Shown: positions 1 through 12,225, counted from the stretch's first letter. The stretch: DNA of 64,000 bases from Anagrus nilaparvatae (GCA_022575985.1 JAKSXM010000263.1:5622001-5686000), one strand, 5' to 3'. The notes: generated by a model from the letters alone, not told the origin. Numbers and translations are program-made.

Positions 1-700
1 AATTCCCAGAAATTTGCTTGCAAATATAACAGAGTGCTTTATAATAATTCAGAGTGATAAAGATCTTTTAATAAAATATTTTTTCTGAGATTTTCTACGA
101 GTTTTAGAAATTTTAATACACTTAAATTAATTAATAATTTAATACAATTCTATATTTGAACGACTCTCCAAAAACAAAAATGCATTTCAGATTGATTCAG
201 AGTGATTCAGATCATTAAAAATATTTGTTTGAGAAGTTGTTCAGATAATTTTTTATGCAAAATTAACGATTTTCTAAAAAAAATTTAAAAAAAACTATAA
301 TTTAGAGTGATTCAGACTGATTCAGAGTGAATTTAGATTTTTTTAAATATTTGTCTTAAAGTATTCAACGATCTTAAGGGATTTTTAGAAATTTTAATAC
401 TATTTTAACGACTCCCCACAAACAAAAATGCATTTCAGATTGATTCAGAGTGATTCAGATCTTTAAAAATATTCGTCCGAGAAGTTATTCAGAGAAATTT
501 TTATGCAAAATTTACGATGTTCTAGTAAAAATTAAAAAAAACTAAGATTCAGAGTGATCCAGACTGATTCAGACCGATTCAGACTGATTCAGACCTTCTT
601 ATAAACTTTTCTTAGCGTTTCCAGCCATTTTGAACAATTTAAGAAAAAATTTTTTTTTTTTGGTTTCAGAATTATTCAGAACTATTCAGAGCTATTCAGA
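1..700. repeat. ~248 bp tandem repeat rich in GATTCAGA
   Basis: Two and a half diverged units. The same block (a GACTC...ACAAAAATGCATTTCAG stretch, then GATTGATTCAGAGTGATTCAG) recurs near 160 and 408, about 248 bp apart. Inside each unit the short motif GATTCAGA is itself repeated, and it becomes denser at 540-600 and 660-710. The array runs off the left edge, so its copy number is unknown. It looks like a satellite or the subterminal repeat of a transposon. No coding potential is visible. Confidence 0.7.
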
Positions 701-899
701 ACGATTCAGACTGAAATAAGTACATTTCAACCCATTTCCAACAGTTTCCCACAAAAAAAATTTTTTGAATAGTTTTTCTGCTATTCTGAATAGCTGAATT
801 TCGTCGTCAGCCCCCTGTCTTTATTGGAATAAGGTCTTGACTATGATCTAGGAACGCCATGAAATCGTTTTTAAAATCGTACAGCATTCTATAAACTTT

Positions 900-1720
900 T
901 TTTAGAAGAGCTTAAAACAGTTCAAAAGTGACTAATTTTTAAATATGTTTAAATTGCTTCCAAAATTCCAATTTTTCATGAAAATGGATTTTATGGGCCT
1001 GAAAAATTTTATACGAGCTTCACGTTTCCAAAAACTTAATACTCGTCTATTTTTATTAAATAGTTTCTGCGTTAGATATCGGTTGTCATAGATATTGATT
1101 AAAATTGACTTTTTTAAAAACCCTAAAATTAGGACTTTAACTTAACTTTAAATGATCATATCTGTTTAGAGTTCCACGATATTTCGATATAATATCGATA
1201 TCGTATCGATATCGTCTCGATTTTCAAGACAATACCAAGACAATACTGATGTCCTATTTTTGATACGATATCGATACCAAAGAGGTCGATATATTGGTGG
1301 TATTGATATCGGTATTGGTTTTAAAAAAAATAATTTTTTAAATGTCTTTATTTAGAAAATATTAATTATTAAATAATTATATTTCACATAAAATTTCACA
1401 CAATTTAGATCTGGACCAAGAATTTATGCACATGAGTTCTTTTAGAGATTTGTCTTTTAATCTTGATCTCTTAGCCGACATCGTTAAGGAGCCAATCGAA
1501 GAAAATCTTAATTACAAATTCTGTTATAATATCTGTTATTATTATTACTATTATTACAATATCTGTTAGACAAACACTTATAATGAGACAAATAAAAAAT
1601 TTTTGGAAACTTGAAACTTATATAAAAATTTTGAGGCTTATAAGACCCATTTTCATGAATAATTAGACTTTTGTTAGCAATTTAAACATATTTAAAAATC
1701 GGTTATTTTGGAACTTTTTT
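900..1720. repeat. Diverged foldback element with ATCGAT-rich centre
   Basis: The stretch at about 945-1045 (TTTCCAAAAACT at its inner end) recurs as a diverged reverse complement at about 1600-1690 (TTTTTGGAAACTTGAA at its start). The centre at 1185-1320 is dense in ATCGAT/GATATC palindromes. Related arms appear at 17930-18060 and as a smaller foldback at 18778-19095, so this is a family. No protein is encoded. Confidence 0.55.
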
Positions 1721-3120
1721 ATGCTCTCCTAAAAAAAAGTTTATTAGAGGCATTATTTTTTTGAACTATTTAACTTGGACAAAAAACTTAAAAAAAAAAT
1801 TTGAAGGGAAATCGATATGACCCGTTTTTTCAGGTAGTTTGAACCTTCAGAAAACCGAAAAAAATCGTGAACAAGAAATCGGCGACAGGTGCCAAAAAGA
1901 TTTTTCCACTTTTATCTCAAAAACTGCCTTTTTTCCCGAAACTCCCGATTTTCGAAAATTTTTATTTTTGGAGTTTTTCACAAATATTTTTCGGGATTTT
2001 TGTTTAAAACAAGTTCAAAACTAATAGAAAAAAGGATTTAGCATCGGTTTTTAGCAAAATTTTGACATTTATAAGCTAGAAAACCTGTTTTTATTTTTTG
2101 CTTTTATTCATAAATGTGGTTTTATTACTTTTTCTTGCATCTTAGACTGTTTTTAATCTATGTAAGAGTTAAAATGGTAAATATTGATAATTTTTAGTCC
2201 AAGCTGATTATTACATACCATTAAGATGCCCGAAAATAATTATATTAATGCGCTACAATGATAGAACCCCTAGAGTCCCAATTTTTTAAGTTTTGTTAAA
2301 ATAAAGTAATTACACTTTTTTATATTAAATATTTTGTCTATTTTATTTTTATTTCATAAAATATATTTATTCAAGTAAATAAAACTCCATTAATGATTAA
2401 AATATGCCCAAATATTTTTCATTTTTATACGTTTATCCTTTTTTAAAAAGGACATGTTGATCGAAACAGTAACTATGTACATTGTTATAGCTAAAGAGTC
2501 ATTCTGATTGGCTCATATAAATTTAATTGTTAATAGGTTAAGGTATTATGCAGCTTGATTAAAATGATGACAGAGCTTAATGAAATAGGAAAATTATTAA
2601 AATTTAAACATTTTAAAACTTAAATAAACTTTATTTTACCCCTCTTATAGCATTAACTTTTTTGTAATTAAGAAAATAAAATCGGAGCTTTAACATTGAT
2701 CTTATGGGAGCAATACTTTGGAGCTTTGAAAAAATATGAAAATGATGACACAGGAGATTAAAGTTAGCACGAAATGATAAATAAATGATCAAAAGTTAAA
2801 TTTTCAATTTATTTTCTCCACCTTATAGACTTTAATTTTAAATAAATAAATAAAAACTATGTAAATAACCTGAAATTATACTAATACATATATGATGTCA
2901 CATATGCATGTAGCGTCGATAATTTAGAATGCGATAAAAAAAATTATATTTGTTTGTCCAAGCTGCATAAGACCTTAAAATTAATTGATTTATTGTTTAT
3001 ATTATGTTTTTATTATTTTTGAGGTTAGTTATAATACGTCGAGTAGTTGATATGAATAAAAAAATTAATGTAAGAATAAATTTTGGTATTTAAGAAAGTA
3101 ATTAAGGTTGATAGTTTTAA
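1721..3120. other. AT-rich DNA without genes
   Basis: Only short chance open frames are present, such as a 61-codon one at 1839-2024. The stretch around 2455-2520 (containing AACTATGTACATTGTTAT) recurs with changes near 15690-15760, so it belongs to a dispersed repeat. I see no other structure. Confidence 0.5.
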
Positions 3121-3128
3121 ATCATTTT

Positions 3129-3153
3129 GCGCGCGACGCGCGCTTAATACTAG
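3129..3153 (+). mobile_element. Candidate Helitron 3' end (hairpin plus CTAG)
   Basis: A GC-rich palindrome, GCGCGCGACGCGCGC, sits in AT-rich DNA. It is followed six bases later by CTAG and then T. Helitron 3' ends are known for a short GC hairpin about 10 bp before CTRR, inserted 5' of a T. The matching TC start upstream was not located, so the extent of the element is unknown. Confidence 0.45.
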
Positions 3154-3159
3154 TTTGTT

Positions 3160-3592
3160 AAAAATTACCAATTTTTTCAATTTTATACAATACGTAATTT
3201 TTGACTTATCAAACATATTTTCAAGCTGTAGAATTAAATTAAGTAAATAATAAAGAATGAAAAGTAAAAACTATGATAAAATTAGTTATTATGTTAATAT
3301 TTTTCTGAATTACAATAAAGTTTAGAAAAGCCGTTTATGGCATAATGGTGTTTAAGTTGGTAACTTTGTTTACAATGCTTTTCTTATGGAAGTAAGTGAT
3401 GTTAACCCATTTATACCATTATTCATCTCACTTGCTAGGAAATTGATTTTCGGGTGTTTTTAGAGTTTTCAGGTCCGCAATATTGGAAAAATAAATACCC
3501 CCTTTTTCGGTAAATTTTTAATTAATAATACCATTCTGAACATTATCTAGACCCCTTGGGAACTTTATTTGGATTTGCTGTCCATATTTATT
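3160..3592. other. AT-rich spacer
   Basis: I see no gene or clear repeat here. Confidence 0.4.
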
Positions 3593-4929
3593 CACTGGTG
3601 GAAAAAAAAGAGTACGAAAAAGTACAAAAAAATTCAAAAGTATTCATAATGTATTAAAAACTATTCTAAAGTAACGCAAAAAAATTCTTAAGAATTTATA
3701 ATAATTCAAAACTGTGCACAAAAAAAGTTCAAAAGTGTAACAATTTGCCGTCCTCAAAAATACTTTTATACTTTTTTGAATTGTTTTGAATACTTTGAAA
3801 TACTTTAAAATAGTTTTGAAGAATTTAAAAATTTTTTAAATTTTATTAAATTCATAATATTTATTTGTTTTATTTTTGCATTTTTCAATAGGGTTGTATC
3901 ATGAAAAAAATTTTGAAATTCTATTTGGTTGGTTTTGTAGTATGTAAAAAAATATTGAATACGTATTTTTTTATTTTTTATTTAAACAAAATTTAACCGG
4001 TTAAATAAAGAGTTTAATAAATTACCTGTGACGTCACAAGTCAGATTCCCTATACTTTTAACATTGCGTTTTTGAGTTGTGACGTCACGGTCCCCCCCAC
4101 TACCAGTATTTTCGCTACTTTAATTATCAATTACTCAGTCATTTTTAATTTTTATGAAAAATAAAAAAATACGTATCGAATATTTTTTCATATATTTTCA
4201 GAATATCAAAAAACCTCAATAGCGTTGCACAACCCTATTGAAAAAATTAATATTCTAATTTAATATTGAATAATCCGTGTTTATCCACGAGAGCAAAAAA
4301 TTAGTTGCGAAAAAGTGAATTACTTTATCACGATAGTGTCAAGATAAATTTGCTCTTATAAGCAGTTGAAAATACATTTTGTTAACGAGATACAAAAAAA
4401 TAGAAGGTGCCATCTAGAAGAAAAAAAAAAATTTAATTTTTAATATTTTTTTTAAACGTAGATGGCCTCTCACCTTTTTTTGTATTCGTTAATAAAATGT
4501 ATTTTCAACTGCTTATAAGAGTGAATTTCTCTTGACACTATCGTGATAAAGTAATTCACTTTTTCGCAACTAATTTTTTGCTCTCGGGAATAAACACGGA
4601 TTATTCAATATTAAATTAGAATATTAAATTTTTCAATTGAAAAATGCAAAAATAAAAATAAATATTATGAATTTGATAAAAGTTTTTAAATTTTCAAATT
4701 ATTCAAAACTATTTTAAAGTATTTCAAAGTATTCAAAACAATTCAAAAAAGTATAAAAGTATTTTCGAGGACAGCAAATTGTTACACTTTTGAACTTTTT
4801 TTGTGCACAGTTTTGAATTATTATAAATTCTTAAGAATTTTTTTGCATTACTTTAGAATAGTTTTTAATACATTATGAATACTTTTGAATTTTTTTGTAC
4901 TTTTTCGTACTCTTTTTTTTCCACCAGTG
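3593..4929. mobile_element. Foldback (long inverted repeat) element
   Basis: The element begins CACTGGTGGAAAAAAAAGAG and ends with its complement. The two arms match over about 480 bp each and meet near 4430. The arms carry AATTCAAAA-type subrepeats. The left arm is longer because another element is inserted in it at 3900-4236. A target duplication is not clear. It has no coding capacity, so it is a non-autonomous foldback transposon. Confidence 0.8.
3900..4236. mobile_element. MITE nested in the foldback left arm
   Basis: The ends are AGGGTTGT and ACAACCCT, inside imperfect inverted repeats of roughly 90 bp. The opposite foldback arm at about 4625-4650 lacks this block and reads TTTTTCAATTGAAAAA, which is the empty site. 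Comparison gives a 2 bp AT duplication. The loop holds two copies of the palindrome GTGACGTCAC (4028-4037 and 4079-4088), which matches the CREB/ATF consensus core TGACGTCA. Whether any factor binds there is unknown. Confidence 0.75.
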
Positions 4930-5149
4930 TTAAAATTAGGATTTTTATATTTTGTGCACAAGCTTATGTACAAACTTGTGTTCACGCTTGTGCACAACGC
5001 CTGCACAGGATTTTTCGAATAAAGAATGCTGTTTCCTTCATCGAGAGAGCGCCGCCAACCCCTACTACTGTCAGTGTACATCTTTTATGAAAACTATGCT
5101 GGAAATTATGTCTGTTAGACAGTTTTTGGTATAGCTGGCGTAGTTATAG

Positions 5150-5830
5150 TGATTTCCTAAAATTAGTACTTCCATATCAAAAAATTAGGTGCTACGTCCG
5201 TAAAGAATAAAAAATTTATTGTTTCTTGTATTTTTTAGTGGCAAAAGTTTGAGAGAAAAAGTTTTCAAAAAATTTATTATCTAATTAATATATCAAATGA
5301 AAACGATGTTTCTAAATTAATAATTTCATAGAAAAAAATGATGTACTATATTTGAAAAGAAACAAAAAATTAGTGTTTTTTGTATTTTTGAAAGGGAAAC
5401 ATATATTTTTGAGACAAAAATTTTCAAAAAATTAAGTATCAGATTGGAGATATCGAGTAATAACCATATTATTTTCAGATATTGGTACTTTCGTAGAAAT
5501 AAATTAGGTACTATACATTCAAAAAAAAAAAAATGATGTTTTTTTTTGTGTGAAAAATTATAAAAAAAAATTTTTTTTTTAAATTAATTATTAGATTCGA
5601 GATATGGAGTAAAACCATACTTTCAGATGGATGCTTTCTGGCCGCAGACCAGTAAAATTTATTACAGGCTTTTCAGGCTCTTTGAGTTTGGTATTCAAGT
5701 TTAAATAAAGTGTTTTTTTTATTTTGTTTATGCAAAAAATATTAAGAAAAAAATTTTTAAAAACTTTAGTATCAGATTCAGGATTTAGAGTAAAAACCAT
5801 ATTTTCAGATATTAAGATTGTTGTTCGGTA
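5150..5830. repeat. Degenerate repeat family related to 29350-29700
   Basis: Blocks such as ATTAGGTACTA followed by an A-rich run, then a CAGATATTGGTACTTTC-like stretch, recur two to three times here. They recur again at 29350-29700, and in the opposite orientation at 31545-31870. Units are about 150-190 bp and strongly diverged. No gene is seen. Confidence 0.55.
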
Positions 5831-5889
5831 CATGCGTCTACGTTAGAATTGAATATAATTTTAACAAGAGATTAATAACATTAAAATTC

Positions 5890-6848
5890 CAGTAGGCCTG
5901 TGAAAAGGCAGGCCGGGTGACAAAGTCCCTCTCGTGGCTGATGACGAACATTGGCGGTTTGAGATCAGGGAAGAAGAAAGCTGTTGATGACAACAGTCAA
6001 CTCCATCTTGCTCTGCGGTGCAGAGGTGAGGGCGGACAATGTCCGCATAAAAAAGTACTGCAAGAAACTAAAGGCAGTATAGAGGCAGGGGGCACTTCGA
6101 ATCGCTTGCTCGTACAAGACTGTATCAGAGCCAGCGATCCAGGTAGTGGCTTGGGTAATTCCCATCGATCTGCTTGCCTTGGAAAGGTAGGCAATCTATA
6201 AGCGTGAGAAAGAAGAGCGCGACGTAGCTTTCATTTGCGCTCGCTCCCGCACAATGGAATGTTGGTAGTATAGGTGGAATGGTGACCCGAGGGGACGTTG
6301 GACGGTGCATCCTATCACCGAATTGTAAAGCCGGATGAACCTTGATCATGGTGAGGTAGACTTCTACCTCATACAGTTCCTAACTGGTCATGGTTATTTC
6401 CGCGATATGCTTTGCAAGTGGTGCAAGGTGGCATCTCCAGAATGCTTGCATTGCCCGAGCGAGCCGGATACCGCTGAGCACACCTTTTTTGGGTGCCTCA
6501 CTACGCTGAGGGGTGACCGTCCTTCGATGAATGGAGGCCGGAAGGAGTCGTCCCAGAAATGCTGCGCGGTACCGTGAACTGGTACAGTGTGGCAGAGTAA
6601 AAACGGGTGACACTGATTAAAAAAAAGAGGAAGCTTTCCTCTCGTAGGAAACTCTCCTCCCTTATTGACAGGGTATGGCGAAAAAATGCATAGGCGGCAT
6701 TTTTTCCGGACCGCAGTAATACCTAAACAGGGAGTCCCGGTCCGGATTCTATGATATTATTATAAATGCAGGAGGGTCGGGCGTTTAATGGGTATTAGCC
6801 CGAATTTTAAGTTGAGCCCCACATAACCGTACAGTAGGCGGTGTATGG
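5890..6848 (+). pseudogene. 3' end of an R1-like LINE (dead ORF2 C-terminus plus 3'UTR)
   Basis: This island is clearly richer in G+C than its surroundings. A frame running about 6118-6577 reads as the C-terminal part of an R1-clade reverse transcriptase protein, broken by three stop codons. Its last section keeps the LTGHG motif and a zinc-knuckle-like CKWC...CLHC...H...C arrangement (about 6390-6510) typical of R1/TRAS proteins. An upstream piece (about 5917-6050, motif LSWLMTNIGG) is in another frame. The tail after 6600 resembles R1 3'UTR sequence with the AACAGGGAGTCCCGG block. The copy is 5'-truncated and inactive. A solo LTR abuts its 3' end. Confidence 0.75.
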
Positions 6849-7294
6849 TGTAATGCGCCCAACGCCCAATTTTTCGTAATTAATTTTAAATGTATGTTCT
6901 AAGTTATTTTGTGAGATTTCAAAATTTTATTTTATTATTTAAGCAGTTTTGTTAATTATGTAAAATACCTCAGTTACTTTCATCAGCAAATATTTTTATG
7001 TATAAATGAGAAATACCAAAATTTCGCAAGCATATTTGTTAATATTTTAAATAAATTGTCCTCATTAAACTGAATATAAATGGATGTAAAAATTATAAAA
7101 GTCTGCCAGTTTATTCTTTAAAATTCTCCTGTTAAATAAGTATTGTTAATAAAAGTTATTTGTTTAAATCTAAATCTAAGAGTGGATTATTTTCAACTAT
7201 CATTAACACCTATTAAAACGAGTAAGTAAATAAAGTTTCCATATCACATAAAAATAACTAACAAAATATAAATTATTAATATTAGACCATAACA
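6849..7294 (+). mobile_element. Putative solo LTR, copy 1
   Basis: The block runs from TGTAATGCGCCCAACG to ACCATAACA, starting TG and ending CA as LTRs do. It contains an AATAAA signal in its last third. A second copy of nearly the same sequence lies at 27632-28792, split by an insertion. No internal retrotransposon sequence adjoins either copy, which suggests LTR-LTR recombination. No clean target duplication could be read, so the LTR call is an inference. Confidence 0.55.
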
Positions 7295-7395
7295 ATTGGT
7301 TTCGATACCGGTTTTCTTTTATTTAATCTTAGAAAATCAGAATTGAACTTTGTATTTTTTTTTTTTTTAAAGCCAGAGATATTATAATTATAAAT

Positions 7396-7578
7396 TGTAA
7401 TATAGTGACATTTCCTAGTAACTTAGTTACAACTAGATTATCAGAGTAGGTTAGATTTTATAAAAATATATAGGGTAGTTTAGTTTAGCTCTAGCGCTTA
7501 TCGCATTCAGTTCGTAATAAAATAAATACTTTTCATAGATAAAATAAATTGTTCATTTATTTAATCCACGACATTAAA
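7396..7578 (+). repeat. 5' LTR of gypsy element
   Basis: The LTR starts TGTAATATAG. It ends ATTAAA where the 3' LTR has ATTACA, so the terminal CA is mutated in this copy. It contains an AATAAA signal. It is followed directly by the primer binding site. Confidence 0.9.
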
Positions 7579-7579
7579 T

Positions 7580-7589
7580 TGGCGACGAG
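7580..7589 (+). other. Primer binding site, tRNA-Ser type
   Basis: TGGCGACGAG lies two bases after the LTR. It is complementary to a tRNA 3' end of the form CTCGTCG plus CCA, as in insect serine tRNAs that begin GACGAG. The identification rests on remembered tRNA ends, not on a search. Confidence 0.6.
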
Positions 7590-7698
7590 GAGAAAACGTA
7601 GTTTAAAAAAAAATATATAAAAGGCTTATATATTTATTGCAGCAATAGCAAGGTGCTAAAATATTACTTTTAAAAGTATAACCGGCTTAACCTAAAAA

Positions 7699-8600
7699 AT
7701 GGCGACGGCACAAGAAATGCAGGAAGAAATTAACAGATTAAAGGCGGCAGGAAACATCCTCGAGGTACAATTGAACACTTTTTAAAGCTTTGCAAGCCCC
7801 AAATGTTAGTTTTGTATCTGCAATTGGCTCAATAGCTGAATTTAAGGTAAATCAGAATTGGGCATTTTATCAAAAGTGGCTAGAGCAGTATTTTGTTACT
7901 AATAATATAAGCGAAGAAAGAAAAGTAGCCACTCTTATAACTTTAATTGGGGAGGAGGCATATCAAATTTTGACAGACTTGTGTGATCCGGAAGATCCGG
8001 AAAATCAAACATATCAACAGTTATGCGAAATAATGACGCAACAGTTCGCCCCAAAAGTGTCTGTTTTCAAGGAAAGGCGGGAATTTTATACGATGACTCA
8101 AGGAGAGCAAGAAAGTGTAAATTTATTTTATGCGCGCCTAAAGAAGAAAGCAGTGCTCTGTAAATTCGAAAATAGATTGGATGACGCAATCAAAGATAAA
8201 TTTGTGACAGGATTGTCACCTGGGTTAATTCTGGACAGGGTGTGCGAGGAGAACCATACACCATCATTAGAAGCCATATTGGAATTAGCAAGGAAGAAGG
8301 AGGCGGCGCTTACGATGAAGCAAAGTGTCGCAGCAGTACACAAAGTCAACGCTTATGTAAAAGGATGCGCTTCAAGAGGAAAGAGTCAAGAAGTAAAGGT
8401 GCTGACACGAAAACGAATGCAAAGAGCGCGAATACAGATAAAAAAACTTGCAGACATTGCGGTGGATCTGGACATAATTTTGCTAAATGCAAATATTAGG
8501 ATTACGTAAGCAAGGCATGCAAAGTAAAGGGACATTTAATTAAGGTTTGTCAGAATAAGAATAATAATAATTACAAAGCTAAAGAGAAACGCATTATGTA
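7699..8600 (+). pseudogene. gypsy gag, two frameshifts
   Basis: An ATG at 7699 opens a short frame that stops at 7785. The capsid-like part continues one base shifted (7790-8509). The nucleocapsid part lies back in the first frame (about 8242-8499) and shows a zinc knuckle, CRHCGGSGHNFAKC. A second degraded knuckle (CKVKGHLIKVC) follows a stop. The central part resembles the gag/capsid region of gypsy elements. The shifts mean that no intact Gag can be made from this copy. Confidence 0.8.
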
Positions 8601-8731
8601 AAAAATGAAGAAGAAGATGATTTTGAGCAGAAATATACAAATTTTATGGACATAAATAGCGTATCAAGCAATGACAGCGAAGGGGATAAACCATGGATGG
8701 TAGAAATCAAGGTCAATAAAAAATTCTAGAA

Positions 8732-9028
8732 GTGGAAATAGATTCTGGCGCAGCAAGGTCAATAATGCCAAGGGAGGTATTCGATAAATTTTTTGAAAAG
8801 GATTACAAGCTTAAGGCAAGTTCAGTAAGGTTAAAATTATATGATAATACAATACTCAAACCAGATGACCAGTTCGAGGTAAAGGTAACCTACAAATCGA
8901 AAACAGTTTATGGTATTTTTGTTGTAGTAAAAAATGGAGCCAGGGTATTGCTAGGTCGAGATTTAATGAACAGTCTAGGCTTTGGTATAGAAAATATAAA
9001 TTTCATAGACATAGGAGATGCTGATTGA
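8732..9028 (+). pseudogene. gypsy aspartic protease domain
   Basis: About 98 residues with the retroviral-type active-site motif DSGA near the start and a GRDLM stretch near the end. The frame ends at a TGA (9026-9028) where the related downstream frame continues in phase. The stop therefore looks like a single nonsense change inside a longer pol frame. Confidence 0.75.
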
Positions 9029-9034
9029 AGCAAT

Positions 9035-10507
9035 TTGGTAAATGAATTTAAAATATTATTTGATGGATCACTATGCTTCGAGCGGGAGCAGGTAGTTTTG
9101 AAACTTAGACCAGAAGCAAAGCCAGTGTTCTATAAGTCAAGACCTATTCCATTTTCACTAAAAGAAAAAGTCAGTAAGCAGATTGCAGCTTTAGTTAAAA
9201 AAGGTATCTTAGAGAAAGTAGATTATAGCAGCTGGGGCACGCCTTTGGTCCCAATTATCAAACCAAATGGGGATATAAGAATCTGCGGTGACTATAAAAT
9301 AACCATAAATAGATTTCATAATATTAAAAAACGACCTTTCCGAGCATTTTTAATATTATGAAATTTATTACTCTCCTTATTATCGAGCGATATTGGATTT
9401 TCTTAAAATTCATTATAAAACCATAAATAGAGTATTCGAAGATATACAAGAACCGCTTCCTAGAATAGAAGAAATTTTTGTAGAATTGAGTAAAGGCGAG
9501 CACTTTACTAAATTAGATTTATCTTGGGCTTATAATCAACTGCCAGTTACACCAGAGACAGCTAAGATGTTAGCTTTGAGTACACATGAAGGCACATATA
9601 TTGTAAAAAGGTTAACGTTTGGTCCAAAAACAGCGGTAGCAGAATTTCAGAAGAGAATTAAGTCAGTTTTGCAAGGAGCAAAAGGTACAGCATATTTTCT
9701 AGATGACATTATTGGCACAGAAAAAAGTAAGGAACAACACTTAGAAAATTTAAAAGAAGTTTTTAGAAGGCTAGAAGCAGCAGGTTTAAGGTTAAATTTA
9801 GAAAAGTGTAGTTTCTTTCAAGAAGAAGTCAATTATTTGGGCCATAAAATAAACAAAGATGGACTATCCAAGGATATCAATAAAGTAAATGCTATAGTGG
9901 AACTGCCACAACCACAAAATTTTACTGAAGTTAAAGCATTTGCTGGGATGGTAATTTTTATCTTAAATTTATACCACGTCTGGCAGAATTATTATCACCT
10001 TTATATAAGATTTTGCAACAACCGGAATTTGTGTGGACTCCAGAATGTGAAGAAAATTTTAAGAAAATTAAGCAAGAAATAGCCAAAGATGAAAATTTGG
10101 TTCACTATAACCAAAACTTACCTGTTAAGCTTATTACAGATGCATCAAACGTGGGTATTGGAGCTGTATTACTACACGTGATGCCTGATAAATCAGAAAG
10201 ACCAATGGCTTGGTCTTCAAGGACGCTAAGGGCTGCAGAGAAAAATTTTGCGGTAATTCATAAGGAAGCATTAGCTATATATCGGGGCGTTGGTAAATTT
10301 TATCAATTTACCATATGCTCAGATCATAAACCTCTATCGGCGTTGTTTGGTGAAAAGAGAGGAATTCCAGTTATGGCAGCTGGCAGGCTCCAGCGATGGG
10401 CTTTATTCTTAAGTGGCTTTAATTACAAATTAGAATACATCAAAGGCAAAAATAATATAGCAGATGGCGTATCAAGATTACGGTTAAATGTAAAACAAGC
10501 AGAATAA
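9035..10507 (+). pseudogene. gypsy reverse transcriptase and RNase H
   Basis: The frame 9035-9361 holds the reverse transcriptase start (LRPEAKPVF...WGTPLVPI). The palm domain continues in another frame at 9393-10082 with the catalytic YFLDD box (a YxDD-type motif, from about 9694). RNase H is at 10013-10507 in a third frame, with the TDAS motif. A 118 bp insertion and a later shift split the domains. The 10013-10082 overlap reflects the frame change. The parts are clearly recognisable but not expressible as one protein. Confidence 0.9.
9302..9431 (+). repeat. 118 bp insertion with direct repeats inside the RT
   Basis: ACCATAAATAGA occurs at 9302-9313 and again at 9420-9431, where the coding sequence resumes. 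The inserted sequence carries an 18 bp inverted repeat (about 9313-9330 with 9346-9364). It may be a tiny foldback insertion or a slippage duplication. It shifts the frame. Confidence 0.65.
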
Positions 10508-10708
10508 CAGAAAGATGAAGATTATTTATATTTTATATGTGAAGATAAAATTCCTATAGATTTAGAAAAAATAAAAAAAGTTACAAGAACTGATGCAAAA
10601 CTTAGTAAAGTCTATTTATATACAAGAGAAGGTTGGCCAAGAAATATAGAAGAAAATTTAAAACCTTTTATCCAGTGAAAGGATGATTTCAGCATCGACA
10701 AAAATATA

Positions 10709-11837
10709 TTGATGTGGGGTTATCGAGTAATCATTCCAAAGCAGTTCAGAGTTACATTGTTAGAAGATATCCATGGAGCTCACTTTCGTATGGCAAAAAT
10801 GAAGGCAATTGAAAGACAATATTTTTGGTGGCCTAACCTAGACAAGGATATAGAAAATTTTGTAAGTAGCTGTGATTTATGTGGTAAGTTTGCAAAAAGT
10901 CCAAAGAAATCAGTATTAAAAAAATATCCAGAACCAAAGAGGCCTTTTGAACGAGTTCATATAGATTTCTTAGGTCCGAATGAATAAAGTATATTTTGTA
11001 CTAATAGATGCATACTACAGATGGCGTGTAGTATATGAAATGTCAAGTATTAGGTCACAAGCTACTATAGAAAAATTAAGAGAAATTTTTAGCAGGTTTG
11101 GTTTGCCTAAAGTAATCATTTCAGATAATGGACTTCTTTTATCAGAAGAGTTCAATACATTTTGTGCAAATAATGGGATAGAACATAAAAAATCAGCACC
11201 GTATCATCCTGAAACAAATGGACTAGCAGAGAATATGGTAGCAAGTTTTAAAAATAGTTTAATGAAGATTTTAGCTGATCCAAGAAACAAAGGTATAAAA
11301 ATCTGTAATTTGATAAATAGATTTTTAGCTTCATATAGAAATGCACCGCATTCAACAACAGGAGAAGCTCCAGTAAAAAGATTGTTGGGAAGAGAAGTAA
11401 GAACAAGACTATCTCTCTTATTACAAGATAAAGTGGATAAAATAAGAGAAAACCAAGTTAAGTATTTTAAAGGTACCCGTACTGTAGATTTTGAAGAAGG
11501 AGAGAGAGTACGGATGAGAGATTACAAAAATCCAGCAAAACCAGGATGGAAAACAGTAGTAGTTACAAGTAAATTAGGTGGATTAACATATATGTGTAAA
11601 GGTGACCAAGATAATACAGAAATTAAAAGACATGCGGATCAACTGGTAAAAAAAGGTGAATTCTACACGCAAGAGGCGGAGGAGTTAGTAGTACATAGAG
11701 ATGAAGAAAAAGAAATAAATCAAGGTAAAAAGAATGAAATGGCACCAGTATTCATCGATGAAGAAAAAGGTACATCTAATGATCAAGAGATAGTAGTATA
11801 TATAGAAAAAGAAGCTCGACAGAAGTTGAACCGATAA
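10709..11837 (+). pseudogene. gypsy integrase
   Basis: The N-terminal zinc domain (HGAHF...CDLC, H-H-C-C spacing) is in 10709-10987. The catalytic core follows in 10980-11837, one base shifted, with D in LIDAYYRW, D in ISDNG and E in NGLAEN, the D,D-35-E pattern. A basic-acidic C-terminal tail follows. One frameshift at about 10980 separates the two parts. All three catalytic acids are kept. Confidence 0.88.
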
Positions 11838-12225
11838 CTTCTGTGCAGATTTTTAAAGTCAGAGTCAAGAAAGTTGTAGAAAAAGATCCAGAATTAAACA
11901 TAAATTCAAAACCAATTAGAGTTAAGAACCCAGTAAATGGATTAAATCTGTAAGAATAAGAAATAAGTTTTTGTAGTGAAAGTGCATTAAGTTTATTAAG
12001 TGTATTTTATATTTAAGTTCAAGAAAATGAAAGTTTATTAATGGACATTTAAGTAATAATAAAAATATGGTAATTTCATTGTTTCAGTTCATATATATCA
12101 TATTTATAACAAATATTATAATTCACTTGATTAATGTAAGTTAAAATAATTTCATGTAATTTTATCATTTTTTATAAAACACATTTTTTGTTTGTATACA
12201 AATGTCATGATATATACACTGTGTT

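Noticed and set aside
4848..5134. Three overlapping short frames with Cys/Thr-rich products
   Set aside because: They overlap the foldback arm end on both strands, have no family resemblance and read through repeat sequence.
5965..6613. Minus-strand frames of 65-77 codons opposite the R1-like LINE
   Set aside because: They are mirror frames of the recognisable plus-strand reverse transcriptase remnant.
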